Program-made: the position numbers and the translations under genes
Notes under the pieces: model-generated
The model's database searches: none
Told to the model about the DNA's origin: nothing
Seen by the model: only the letters and a program-made list of their open reading frames with translations
Source: an uncultured Bacteroidaceae bacterium
Lineage (GTDB): Bacteria > Bacteroidota > Bacteroidia > Bacteroidales > Bacteroidaceae
Assembly (NCBI GenBank): GCA_934271655.1
Contig: CAKQRW010000009.1
Span: 1-64,000 of the forward strand
Direction: 5' to 3'
DNA: 64,000 nucleotides
Shown here: piece after piece, positions 24,916 to 34,107 of the stretch
Layout of the letters: each line of letters starts with the position of its first letter
How positions within the stretch are numbered: position 1 is the first letter of the stretch

Positions 24916-26931
24916 ACCCTTCCAAGTGCAAGTGACAGCAGCGCGTCCGTCCTGGACCTTGCCCACTTCAATCTTCACACTTGGGTCGGAAGCCACAGCC
25001 TTGATGACAGACTTGTCTGCAAGAGGAGCATAGGCCTGATAGTTGGAAGCATCCATGAAGCCGTTGTCATTAGTGGCATACTGAGGTGCGTCCGGCAGGT
25101 TGACCTTCTTGCCATCCACCGTAATTGTCACCTGAGGGATAGTCTCCGGCTCACAAGAAGCCGTGCCCTTTGAGAAGCCAAGTCCATGAAGGTCAAAAAG
25201 TCCCTGTGGACGCTGAGGCTGTTGAGGACGTCCGAACTGCTGCCTATTGTCCTGCTTGGCCACCTCTGGGCCCTCCGCCACAAGATATATGGCATGCTTG
25301 CCCTTCAAGCCTTCCACAGCAGGGACAGCCACTTTGTAAGTAGCCGCCACCTTCGGAGCGTCAGCGGCAACCTCAACAACACCTATCTCCTTGCCTTTCC
25401 ATGTGCTGTTGGCATAAGGGCCATCAAGCATCACATGAATCTTAAACGCCCCATTGCCTCCAGGAGTGAGGTTAAGGTTAAGCGTGGTTCCATCCCCCTT
25501 AGCCGTTCCAGCGAAAGCCTTCACGCCCTTGGTGTCTTTGGCCAATCCGCCAAATCCAAAATACTTAAAGCCAACGATGCCGCGGTTGGTTATGCCTGCG
25601 AGGTCCATGCTGTTGTTCCAGTTGTCAAAGTTGTCCTGCATCCAGTCATTTCCTGTAAGATAGCAAGCTATGCCGGCAGAATAGTATTTATAAGGATTGA
25701 GGCCGAATATCTGGAAGCCTTCAGACGTGACCTCCGCACCTGTATACCTGGTGCCATCAGACGCAGCCGCCGTCCATTCATTGTTCTTTGCGTAAGGGTC
25801 ATAAGCCGTGATGCGCACCTTGCCGCCATCAGCCACCGACTTCTTGTCCCATTCTATCTTCACCGGAGCCACCATGGCCTGGCGGGCATTGCCGAAGCAG
25901 CGCGGCGGACGATGATAGAACACATACCATTGTCCGTTGATTTCCTGAAGGGATCCATGCGTGTTGTGGGCAAAGTTTCTTCCTTCGAGATGCGTTCCGT
26001 CCTCGTTCGGCACCACGCCACGAGAGTCCACCAGCACGCCGCCCGAACGCCAAGGGCCAAGAGGGCTGTCGCCAAAAGCGTAGCGCAGAGCCGAGTTGGT
26101 TGAGCCAAGACCATAGTCAGGGCCTGAGTATCCAGAGAAGACCATCACATACTTGTTGCCCACCTGACGGATAGACGAGGCCTCAAAGAAATTGAAGTCA
26201 CCAGGATTCTGTCCCTTGTACAGAGCAGGATACTCTGTGCCTTTAGGGTCGCGTATCTCTCCATAACGCTCGCTGGCCGGGATGAAATAGTCGTGCATCT
26301 TTGTGCCTGGACGCACAGCATACATATTGTCCTGGTCAAGCTCGAAAGCTGTGGAATGGCGGAATCCATAAAAGACATAGGCGCGGTATCCCTTATCATA
26401 GTCCTTATCCTTCTTGTCCGTTATGTTCTCCACAAACACCGACGGGTCGAAGTCGATGTATGAGCCGTCAAGACACTTAGTGCCGTCAGCGTTCAGATTG
26501 ACAGGAGTGAAAGGCCCGTCGGGACGGTCACCCTTGCAGACCATAGCCACACGTCCCCATCCGCGTGAGTGTGGATAGAGCCAATAAGTCTTCTTGCCAG
26601 TCTTCCTGTCCTTCACCTCCACAAGGTCGGGTGCATACATGGTGTCCCATTTTCCATTGACATAATGGCTGAAGATGGGGCCCTCGTCACGCCACTGGCT
26701 GAGGTCTTCCACAGGAGCCGACCACATGCGGATGTCATTGCCGCAGTAGGCCGTATATGTAAGGTCGTGCGAACCTATGATGTAGGCACGCAACTTGCCC
26801 GGGTTGTCAGGATCTTCAAATACACGTGGCTCACCATCTGGCAAGTGCTCCCACAGCGGGAGATACGGATTCTGCGCCTTGCCAGCAGCACAAGCCAGAA
26901 GCATCATTACACTAAAGAAAATCTTTTTCAT
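24889..26931 (-). CDS. GH43 glycosidase with CBM6-like module
   Basis: This 680-residue exported protein (signal peptide near ACAAGKAQ) begins with a GH43-type propeller: FEDPDNPGKLRAYIIGSHD, APDLVEVKDRKTGKKTYWLYP, FFEASSIRQVGNKYVMVFSG (acid Glu) and the RNFAHNTHGSLQEINGQWYV segment. Residues about 400-560 match the pattern of a CBM6 (GNGAFKIHVMLDGP, IGVVEVAADAP, GKHAIYLVAEGP), followed by a small beta domain to the end. Such enzymes act as arabinofuranosidases or xylanases on decorated xylan. It is distinct from the other GH43 next to it. Specificity is inferred. Confidence 0.87.
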   Translation of the reverse strand: MKKIFFSVMMLLACAAGKAQNPYLPLWEHLPDGEPRVFEDPDNPGKLRAYIIGSHDLTYTAYCGNDIRMWSAPVEDLSQWRDEGPIFSHYVNGKWDTMYAPDLVEVKDRKTGKKTYWLYPHSRGWGRVAMVCKGDRPDGPFTPVNLNADGTKCLDGSYIDFDPSVFVENITDKKDKDYDKGYRAYVFYGFRHSTAFELDQDNMYAVRPGTKMHDYFIPASERYGEIRDPKGTEYPALYKGQNPGDFNFFEASSIRQVGNKYVMVFSGYSGPDYGLGSTNSALRYAFGDSPLGPWRSGGVLVDSRGVVPNEDGTHLEGRNFAHNTHGSLQEINGQWYVFYHRPPRCFGNARQAMVAPVKIEWDKKSVADGGKVRITAYDPYAKNNEWTAAASDGTRYTGAEVTSEGFQIFGLNPYKYYSAGIACYLTGNDWMQDNFDNWNNSMDLAGITNRGIVGFKYFGFGGLAKDTKGVKAFAGTAKGDGTTLNLNLTPGGNGAFKIHVMLDGPYANSTWKGKEIGVVEVAADAPKVAATYKVAVPAVEGLKGKHAIYLVAEGPEVAKQDNRQQFGRPQQPQRPQGLFDLHGLGFSKGTASCEPETIPQVTITVDGKKVNLPDAPQYATNDNGFMDASNYQAYAPLADKSVIKAVASDPSVKIEVGKVQDGRAAVTCTWKGVKKVYKIN

Positions 26932-26997
26932 ATCTTGTTATACTCAGTTATTAGGTTTATACTCTATTCTAAAAACACGCCCTGCCATATATACTGG

Positions 26998-27251
26998 CTG
27001 CGTCTTACTATATATACAATTCACTTTGTTATACATACATTACGCCATTATACATACATAGCACCGTGTCATTATATATATAATGTGTACATACCAAAGC
27101 ATTCACCATGCGCAAACACCTGGCCGCTTCTACAGTACACATATCTATATATATGCGTCATCAGTTTTATATATATGCGTCATCAGTTTTATATATATGC
27201 GTCATCAGTCGTATTATATATGTGTCATCGGTCGTATATATACATGTATCA
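26998..27251. repeat. AT-rich array of about 22-bp units reaching the GH95 stop codon
   Basis: Clear units with gcgtcatcag or a variant start at 27155, 27177, 27199 and 27222, and the GH95 stop (TCA on the plus strand, 27249-27251) falls at the next register. To the left, ttatacatacat-type words at about 27006, 27029, 27048 and 27072 look like an older, decayed part of the same array. The rest of 26932-27248 is AT-rich with no gene. Confidence 0.8.
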
Positions 27252-29633
27252 AAGACCTGTCACCATCACCTTCTGTCCCTTCACTACGCTTATCTCGTAT
27301 TCATTCACGCCATCATGCCTGCCCACAAGCACCAGCCCCTTTGCAGAAAGGGCATCCTTGCAGCGCAGACGCAGCACACCATCCTGCTGAACAGCAACAA
27401 CAGCCTTCTTGAGCTTGCCGTCGGCCCATGACTCGCTCACCTCATATCCTCCGCGCGCCTTCAGCCCAGAGACCGAACCCTCACTCCAAGCATCTGGAAG
27501 AGCCGGAAGCAGAGATATGAAAGGCTTCTCGTCAGTAATAGGGTCACTCTGCATAAGCATCTCAGCGATGCCAGCAGTCACGCCAAAGTTGCCATCAATC
27601 TGGAAAGGCGGATGAGCGTCAAAGAGATTAGGGAATGTGCGTCCGTCGGGACACTCCTTTTCCCTGCCCTCATCAGGCAAGAGGCGCAGCATGTTGCTTA
27701 TGATAGCAAAAGCATGGTTGCCGTCAAGCATGCGCGCCCAGAAGTTGGTCTTCCATCCCAGACTCCAGCCCGTGGCCTGGTCGCCACGCTGTCGGAGTGT
27801 CACCCCAGCAGCCTTCCAGAGAGAGGGAGTCTTGTATGCGGAAATCTGGCATGAAGGATACAGCCCATAGAGATGCGATATGTGGCGATGCTCATCATGC
27901 GGATCATCAATATCCTCGCGCCATTCCTGCAACTGACCATACTGCCCCACCTTCATTGGAGGCAACATATCTATAGCCTTCTGCAACTTAACCAGATAAT
28001 CAGCGTCCTTATCAAGCACACGAGCCGCATAAAGAGCCTGAGAGAGCACATCTCTGGCTATCTGATTATCCATAGTGCAACCAGCACACACAGGACTCTG
28101 CTTGCCTCGTCCCCCATGCTCAGGCGACACGCTTGGCACAACGAGCAGTTCTCCGTCCCTTTCCACCATATAGTCGAGATAGAAATCAGCGGCTCCCTTC
28201 AGCACAGGGTAATATTCAGCAAGAAAATCCTTGTCGAGCGAATACTGGTAATGCTCCCACAGATGTGTGGCAAGCCAGCCTCCCCCATTAGGGAACATTC
28301 CCCAAAAAGCTCCGTCCACGGGACCTGCTATGCGCCAGATGTCTGTGTTGTGATGAGCCATCCAGCCTCGGCATCCATACATGGTGCGAGCTGTCTTGGC
28401 GCCAGTCTCGCTAAGGTCGCGTATCATAGAGAAGAGCGGTTCGGCAGTCTCAGGCAGGTTGCACACCTCGGCAGGCCAATAGTTCATCTCCGTATTGATA
28501 TTGATAGTGTACTTGCTGTCCCATGGGGCATATACCTTATTGTTCCACACGCCCTGAAGATTGGCAGGCTGCCCACCCTTCTGCGAGGAGGATATAAGCA
28601 GGTATCTGCCATAGTTGAAGAGAAGGGCCACCATCCCCATATCCTTGCTTCCATAAAATTTATCCAGCCGCTGCGGTGTGGGCAACTGGCTGTTCTCAGC
28701 AGAAGCCAGATGCAGGCTCACCCTGTCATACTGTTTTCTGTATGCTGCCACATGGCGTTTCATCAGCGAGGCAAAATCCATTGTCTCCGCCTTAGATAGC
28801 AGTTCGGCATTCTTCTGCGACGCATCGCCCGACACGTCATCATATCTTCGGAAGTTGGTTGCAGCCGATATATACAGCGTAGCCTCCGTAGCGCCTTCCA
28901 CCTTTATGCAGCTGCCGTCAGCGCTCACACGTCCATCACTCTTCACGTCTGTGCGGCATTGAGCTGTCAGCGCAGCCTTAATGCCCTCATGATCAGCCCC
29001 GTGAACAACAGCCGTCATGCTGTTGCCCTCAGCCTTCACCACCACTGGCAACGGGCATGTCTGTGTCAGCACGAAAGAGAGCGCGCCCTTCTTGCTTGCC
29101 TTCACATGCACAGCCACAATGCCATCAGGCAAGGAAGCTATGGCCTGCCTGGTGTATTTCACCCCGTCGCACACATACGACACGGTGTTTGTAGCATTCC
29201 GAAGGTCGAGCTCACGCACGTAACCAGCCACGTTCTTATGTCCAAACCGCATGGTCAGACTGCCAAGCGTGAGGTAACGCATGCCGTGCGGACCTTTGAC
29301 AAATTCCTTGTTGATAAGATTTTCTGCCTCCTTCTCCTTTCCGTCGAAAATGAGACCGCGCACCTCCGCCAGATACTGCAATGAGGTGGAGCTGTTGTTG
29401 TCATGAGGTCCTCCGCTCCAGAAACTCTCCTCATTGAGCTGTATCTCGTCCGTGTCGGTGCCTCCAAACACCATAGCTCCCATGCGTGAGTTGCCAAGAG
29501 GCAATGCCTCCAGCCAGCACGACGCAGGAGCGTCATACCAAAGTCGCTGGTCATTGTCAGGCTGTTTGGCCGCCGCGCACACGTCGCTTGCCACCAATAC
29601 GGCTACGATTAGAGAAAGAAGCTGTTTCAGCAT
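27249..29633 (-). CDS. GH95 family alpha-L-fucosidase or alpha-L-galactosidase
   Basis: The 794-residue exported protein has the GH95 plan: N-terminal beta domain (LGNSRMGAMVFGGTDTDEIQLNEESFWSGGP), a helical linker, an (alpha/alpha)6 barrel (NTEMNYWPAEVCNL, MAHHNTDIWR with the asparagine that activates water, GGWLATHLWEHY) and a C-terminal beta domain (IDGNFGVTAGIAEML, LLPALPDAW). In complex-xylan loci of Bacteroides ovatus a GH95 removes terminal L-galactose; given the neighbours, that activity is as likely as fucosidase. It sits between the CE1-like esterase gene and a GH43 gene. Confidence 0.93.
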   Translation of the reverse strand: MLKQLLSLIVAVLVASDVCAAAKQPDNDQRLWYDAPASCWLEALPLGNSRMGAMVFGGTDTDEIQLNEESFWSGGPHDNNSSTSLQYLAEVRGLIFDGKEKEAENLINKEFVKGPHGMRYLTLGSLTMRFGHKNVAGYVRELDLRNATNTVSYVCDGVKYTRQAIASLPDGIVAVHVKASKKGALSFVLTQTCPLPVVVKAEGNSMTAVVHGADHEGIKAALTAQCRTDVKSDGRVSADGSCIKVEGATEATLYISAATNFRRYDDVSGDASQKNAELLSKAETMDFASLMKRHVAAYRKQYDRVSLHLASAENSQLPTPQRLDKFYGSKDMGMVALLFNYGRYLLISSSQKGGQPANLQGVWNNKVYAPWDSKYTININTEMNYWPAEVCNLPETAEPLFSMIRDLSETGAKTARTMYGCRGWMAHHNTDIWRIAGPVDGAFWGMFPNGGGWLATHLWEHYQYSLDKDFLAEYYPVLKGAADFYLDYMVERDGELLVVPSVSPEHGGRGKQSPVCAGCTMDNQIARDVLSQALYAARVLDKDADYLVKLQKAIDMLPPMKVGQYGQLQEWREDIDDPHDEHRHISHLYGLYPSCQISAYKTPSLWKAAGVTLRQRGDQATGWSLGWKTNFWARMLDGNHAFAIISNMLRLLPDEGREKECPDGRTFPNLFDAHPPFQIDGNFGVTAGIAEMLMQSDPITDEKPFISLLPALPDAWSEGSVSGLKARGGYEVSESWADGKLKKAVVAVQQDGVLRLRCKDALSAKGLVLVGRHDGVNEYEISVVKGQKVMVTGL

Positions 29634-29685
29634 ATTCGTCTTTGTATTATATAATCAGTTTTTCACAATATACAATCTTCTGTGC

Positions 29686-29862
29686 CTTACATTTTGATCA
29701 AGATTGGTCTTGCATTACAGGCAGGCATATCTTACACTACAGGCAAATATATCTTACATCATAGGCAAGCATATCTTACATCATAGGCAAGCATATCTTA
29801 CATTATAGGCAAGCATATCTTACATTATAGGCAAGCATATCTTACATTATTGTAAAGGCTTT
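29686..29862. repeat. 22-bp tandem array between the CE1-like esterase and GH95 genes
   Basis: Eight units with cttaca or a variant start at about 29686, 29709, 29731, 29753, 29775, 29797, 29819 and 29841, a 22-bp step. The core is aggcaagcatatcttaca. It lies past the end of the esterase gene (29915) and just upstream of the GH95 start (29633). Confidence 0.93.
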
Positions 29863-29914
29863 CACTATAGCTATGGCCAGACATCGCTCTGCCACGACAC
29901 AAGCCGTCTACAGT

Positions 29915-31363
29915 TCAGTAGCTCATCACTTTCCTGGCATCGCCATCTTTTGTCTTGATGAGGTTCAGGCCAGCCTGGATGCCACTCAGCGCAACGCCAC
30001 CAACAGAATATACCTGAGCCACGTCCTGCCTCTGCGATGTCCTCACATCAGACACAGCAGTATATTCATCGTCTGTCACCGAATAGACAGCAATCTTGGT
30101 TATCTTGATGTCGTCTGCTATAGACTGGCGCAGCATGCTCAGCTTATACTCGCCCCATCCATCGCTGACCTCAAACATGAGAGTCACATCGCCATCCTTT
30201 GTGACTGTGGCATTGACAACCTTGTTCTTATCGCCAGTGAGCTTTGCGAGCGTGACAGTGAGAGTCGTTCCCTCCAAGCCCTCGGCATGGAAACACAGCT
30301 TGTACTTGCCCGCAGTGAACTGCAGCGAGCGGTAGACATTCTGATTGGCGTCAGTCTTCTGGTCGCCGCCAAACATGAGCGAAGCCTTTGAGAGGTTCAC
30401 CCTCCACCCATGCGCCTTCGGGTTGTAGCCCTCAGCCTCGATGTTAGGCCGCCATTTCAGAGATGCGTCACACGGAGAGTCGAGAGTGAACTGCTTGAAA
30501 AACTTCCACATGGTGACTGTGGAGTTGCCATCCTCTGTATTGGCTGTCCAGTCGTTATGTCCCATGTCGTTGCACTCATAGAAGACCACAGGAAAGCCTC
30601 CCTCTGTAGCCTCAAACACATTCTTGTCATACTTGCCCTCCACCGATGTCCTCTTGGCTACGGGGTTGGCGCCATTGCGCGCCACCATATTCTCTATGAT
30701 GACAGGGACAAGCGAATACTTCACGAAGTCGTCTTTCTTGCCATGTATATGGATGAACGGCACAGGGCGCGAACCCACATGGTGCATGTGAAACTCGTTG
30801 ATGGGAAATCCGCTGATGGAACCGAAGGCCGCGAAGATGTCCGAGCAGAAGTTTGTGAGGGAATAAGTGTTCATGCCGCCATTTGAGAATCCGCAACAAT
30901 ACACCCGTTTCCTGTCTACAGAAAATTCCTTGCCCACTTCCTCGACAAGCTGGCGTATGAAGTCGACATCCTTGCTGTACTCACCAGTCGACTCCCAGCC
31001 AGGGAGCGTGCCGCCGAACACAGGGAAATAGTAGTTCAGTCCCTGCGGAAAGACCACAATAAACTTCTCCTCGTCAGCCACCGACTGGAAGCGAAGAGCC
31101 CTGTCTTCCTTGTGTCCGCCGGTGCCGTGCATAGACACCACCATCGGCGCGTTCTCAGGGCATCCCTGCGGCACATAAAGTATATACTGGCGTTCCACCC
31201 CATTCACCATTATAGTCCTTGAGGCATCGACCTTGTCGAAAGTGTTGCCGGCCACAGCCGTTGCCGTCTTGGCAGGCTCCGAAGCCTTGCAGCACACTAC
31301 ATTTGCCGCAACAGATGCAGACAACATGCAGAAGGCCATCAGCGAGAGTAAAATCTTCTTCAT
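29915..31363 (-). CDS. CE1-like secreted esterase with C-terminal binding domain and sorting-like tail
   Basis: This 482-residue exported protein has an alpha/beta-hydrolase of the feruloyl/acetyl-xylan esterase and PHB-depolymerase type at about 45-290: MVVSMHGTGG (oxyanion region), nucleophile S160 in GFSNGG, and a late His in the CNDMGHNDW segment. Residues about 300-430 resemble a carbohydrate-binding beta-sandwich. The last about 45 residues (VYSVGGVALSG to the end) resemble the C-terminal tails of type IX-secreted or surface proteins. It has its own promoter box and likely heads a unit with the GH95 and GH43 genes. It would remove ferulate or acetate from xylan. Confidence 0.85.
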   Translation of the reverse strand: MKKILLSLMAFCMLSASVAANVVCCKASEPAKTATAVAGNTFDKVDASRTIMVNGVERQYILYVPQGCPENAPMVVSMHGTGGHKEDRALRFQSVADEEKFIVVFPQGLNYYFPVFGGTLPGWESTGEYSKDVDFIRQLVEEVGKEFSVDRKRVYCCGFSNGGMNTYSLTNFCSDIFAAFGSISGFPINEFHMHHVGSRPVPFIHIHGKKDDFVKYSLVPVIIENMVARNGANPVAKRTSVEGKYDKNVFEATEGGFPVVFYECNDMGHNDWTANTEDGNSTVTMWKFFKQFTLDSPCDASLKWRPNIEAEGYNPKAHGWRVNLSKASLMFGGDQKTDANQNVYRSLQFTAGKYKLCFHAEGLEGTTLTVTLAKLTGDKNKVVNATVTKDGDVTLMFEVSDGWGEYKLSMLRQSIADDIKITKIAVYSVTDDEYTAVSDVRTSQRQDVAQVYSVGGVALSGIQAGLNLIKTKDGDARKVMSY

Positions 31364-31394
31364 TTGAGCTTAAAAACGTTTTAGGTTTATGATG

Positions 31395-31402
31395 CAAAGG
31401 TA
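31395..31402 (-). promoter_or_regulatory. -7 box of the CE1-like esterase gene
   Basis: TACCTTTG on the minus strand lies about 32 bases upstream of the start at 31363. Confidence 0.5.
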
Positions 31403-31478
31403 AATATTTTCCTTATCAAGCGTTTTTCATTATGTATCGTATGTTTTAGATTCTGATTCATACATACCATCATTGCAT

Positions 31479-31527
31479 GAAAAAAGGATAATCTTATGCC
31501 CTCATGACACAAAATTATCCTTTTTTC
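31479..31527 (-). terminator. Intrinsic terminator after the GH115 gene
   Basis: A 14-bp stem (31479-31492 with 31514-31527) carries A/T runs in its arms and has a 21-base loop. It lies 22 bases after the GH115 stop and separates that unit from the esterase gene. Confidence 0.8.
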
Positions 31528-31548
31528 AAGCTTTAAGCCCTTCCAGGC

Positions 31549-34050
31549 TCACCTTTTCTTATATTCATAGCTTATGCGCTGCACTATCTGACCCGGGTCG
31601 CCAATGATGAGCGAGAGCACATGTTTCCTCTTTCCAGCCCCCAGCGGAAGAGTGACAAGATAGTCCTTGCGGTTGGCCAGCACCTGGATTTTCCATGGGA
31701 ACGACCATTCCTCAAACCTGTTCTCACACACCACAGCCCCGCAACCGTCCACGCTCACGCCTATGCGGTTGCTCCTGTCGAGAGTGACTGGCCAGAAAGG
31801 CACAGTAGAAATGCAGAGCGTCACGCTGTCCGGCTCCGCGCCTTCATTCAGCCCCGCAGCTCCATCGAGGGTGATGTCCATGCGGTCTGACACGAGGCTG
31901 GAAGCATCCTGCACAGCATCATGCGGCTCGCCCATCTGCAGGCCCACCCAGTCCAGTCCTATGCCATCCAGCAGACGGAAGGAGCCTTTAGCCTTCAGTT
32001 TTCTGAGGTCAACCCTATGCTTGAGCTCCACCATCCTCTGCTCCGCAGGCAAGGCATAAGCATCTGTAGGCTCTGCCACAATATCGGGCATCATCTGGTA
32101 CTTGGCGCAATAGCCAGGAGGCAGACAAGACATCATCTGGTTCCACTTGCCGTCAAGCTGTGTGTTGTACCTTTCCACCAGGGCACTTATGCTGTCGTAA
32201 GCCGCTTTCGACTCCGCTCCTGCCGCGCCGCTGCCCGTCTCATGATTGAGCTGCGCCATGAGGAATTTCCTGTTCATCTGGCAAGCCGACTGCACCGCAT
32301 AGCCCGCTATCTCAAAGAAGGCGGGCCTGTATTCCTCTGGCAGACTGCGCGTCACGCTCTCCGCCACATCCGATATACGCTTGTAGTCATCGAGGCGCGC
32401 CTGGGCTGTGCCATCAGAGAAAGAGAGGTGGGAGTCGTGCAGACGCACGTTCTCCTTGCTGTCCCATTCCATCTCGTAGCCCATAAACTCAGGGCGGCGC
32501 TCCCATGCCAGCCTGTAGTAAGTGTCGAGCATGTCCTGAAACACCTTCTGGTATTTCTTGCCAAAGACAGAGGCCAGCCATGCCGCCTGGCAGCCGTTAA
32601 CGTTGTCATAAGAGAATGAGCTCATGTCCCACGCCATGTCAAAAAACTGCTGCATCTCCATCTCCATCGGCTTGATATCGCCCACATTCAAGAGCCAGTA
32701 GCGGTCAGCTCCAGCATCATAAGCCTTCTTCAGTTCCTCATACATCAGCATCGGCGACGTGCTTGATATCCACAGATTGTCGTGCGGAGAGCCCAGATAG
32801 CTCAGGTGGTAATACACACCCGACGCCCCCTTGCGCTTTCTCTCATCGGCATTGCTCACACGCTTCATGTAGCCGTAGTTGTCGTCTGGCCACACCAGAG
32901 TGATGTCCTCCGGCACCTTCAGCCCTGCATCATAGATGTCGAGAGTCTCCTTGTAAGGCACAAATATCTGCGGAATATCGGCAGCGTCCCTGCCCTTATG
33001 CCGCTCCAGTATGCCACGCTGGTCTGCAAATACAGTCTCAAGTGTGCGTGCGCGCACCTTCGGGTCGGCAGAGCCTTTCATAGCCTCATCGTGCAGGCCC
33101 CTCATGCCCATGGTGTATATATTGTCATACTGGGCAGTCTCACTGATGCGTTTGTCCAACTTGCCATAGATAGTCTCCTTGTTGGTCAGGTAATTCCATT
33201 CGCCATCGCGCGCCTTGTCCCATTCCCACTTAGAGGCATTGTTGAAGAGCAGAGGCTCGCAGTGGCTGGTGGTAATCATCACTCCCCATTCCGCTGCCCT
33301 CTTCTGGCTCTCTGGATGAGAATAGAAAGCTCCCGTGCAGGAGTGCATGGCAGGAGCCAGCATGTTGCCTTTCAGCCTCAGCACCAGCTCGCACACCTTA
33401 TCGTATGTCTCAGGACCAATGTCGCCCAGCCCCTTCTCGAAATTCTTAGACGCCCAGGGCTTCATGCCCCAGTCTTCATCATTGATGAAGCATCCGCGGT
33501 ACTTCACCGTAGGGCTTTTCGACACATAGTTTTCCTTGTAGTCCACCTTGCTTCTCCTCTCCACAGGCACATCAGCCCACCAGTACCAGGGACTGACACC
33601 TATCTTCTCGCTGACATGGAAGACACCGTAGGCAAGTCCCCTCGCGTCGCTTCCCACGATGAAGAGGCGCTGCCCTTGCGTCACTATCATGTAGCGTTCC
33701 CAGCATCCAGCGATGGCCGACGCGTCCACACGCCCTTCAAGTCCGAGGCTCTTCAGGCCGTCGACAGTGGCAAGGACCACCTCACCTCTCTTTGCGCCAG
33801 TTCCCTTGTCTGGCGACATAGACCATGCTGTGCCGCCTGACGAGGCAGAAGCTGCAGCCATACTTGACGCACCAGCCACACGAGGCTTCACGCCAGTCAC
33901 TCTTCCTATGTCATCACTCAATACCTTTGCCATCTTGCCCACAAGCGGAGCATCATGTCCAGAAGCCACGATGACACAGTCTTCCAGATTGACAGCTTTA
34001 GCCAATGCGCTTGCTCCAAGCATCATGGCATACAATAAGATTTTCTTCAT
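31549..34050 (-). CDS. GH115 alpha-glucuronidase
   Basis: The 833-residue exported enzyme removes (4-O-methyl-)glucuronic acid from internal positions of xylan. The family pattern is clear: an N-terminal alpha/beta domain (VIVASGHDAPLVGKMAKVLSDDI), then the barrel with SPWYWWADVPVERR, RGCFINDEDWGMKPWA, MLAPAMHSCTGAF, ITTSHCEPLLFNNASKWEWD and VWPDDNYGYMKRVS, and a helical C-terminal region with QMMSCLPPGYCAKYQMMP. It follows the GH30 gene by 57 bases and ends at a terminator, so GH30 and GH115 are almost certainly co-transcribed. Confidence 0.95.
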   Translation of the reverse strand: MKKILLYAMMLGASALAKAVNLEDCVIVASGHDAPLVGKMAKVLSDDIGRVTGVKPRVAGASSMAAASASSGGTAWSMSPDKGTGAKRGEVVLATVDGLKSLGLEGRVDASAIAGCWERYMIVTQGQRLFIVGSDARGLAYGVFHVSEKIGVSPWYWWADVPVERRSKVDYKENYVSKSPTVKYRGCFINDEDWGMKPWASKNFEKGLGDIGPETYDKVCELVLRLKGNMLAPAMHSCTGAFYSHPESQKRAAEWGVMITTSHCEPLLFNNASKWEWDKARDGEWNYLTNKETIYGKLDKRISETAQYDNIYTMGMRGLHDEAMKGSADPKVRARTLETVFADQRGILERHKGRDAADIPQIFVPYKETLDIYDAGLKVPEDITLVWPDDNYGYMKRVSNADERKRKGASGVYYHLSYLGSPHDNLWISSTSPMLMYEELKKAYDAGADRYWLLNVGDIKPMEMEMQQFFDMAWDMSSFSYDNVNGCQAAWLASVFGKKYQKVFQDMLDTYYRLAWERRPEFMGYEMEWDSKENVRLHDSHLSFSDGTAQARLDDYKRISDVAESVTRSLPEEYRPAFFEIAGYAVQSACQMNRKFLMAQLNHETGSGAAGAESKAAYDSISALVERYNTQLDGKWNQMMSCLPPGYCAKYQMMPDIVAEPTDAYALPAEQRMVELKHRVDLRKLKAKGSFRLLDGIGLDWVGLQMGEPHDAVQDASSLVSDRMDITLDGAAGLNEGAEPDSVTLCISTVPFWPVTLDRSNRIGVSVDGCGAVVCENRFEEWSFPWKIQVLANRKDYLVTLPLGAGKRKHVLSLIIGDPGQIVQRISYEYKKR

Positions 34051-34107
34051 GGTTTATTTTTTTAACAGTACGCATTCATATCATGGCAATATCCCTACAA
34101 ACCGCCC

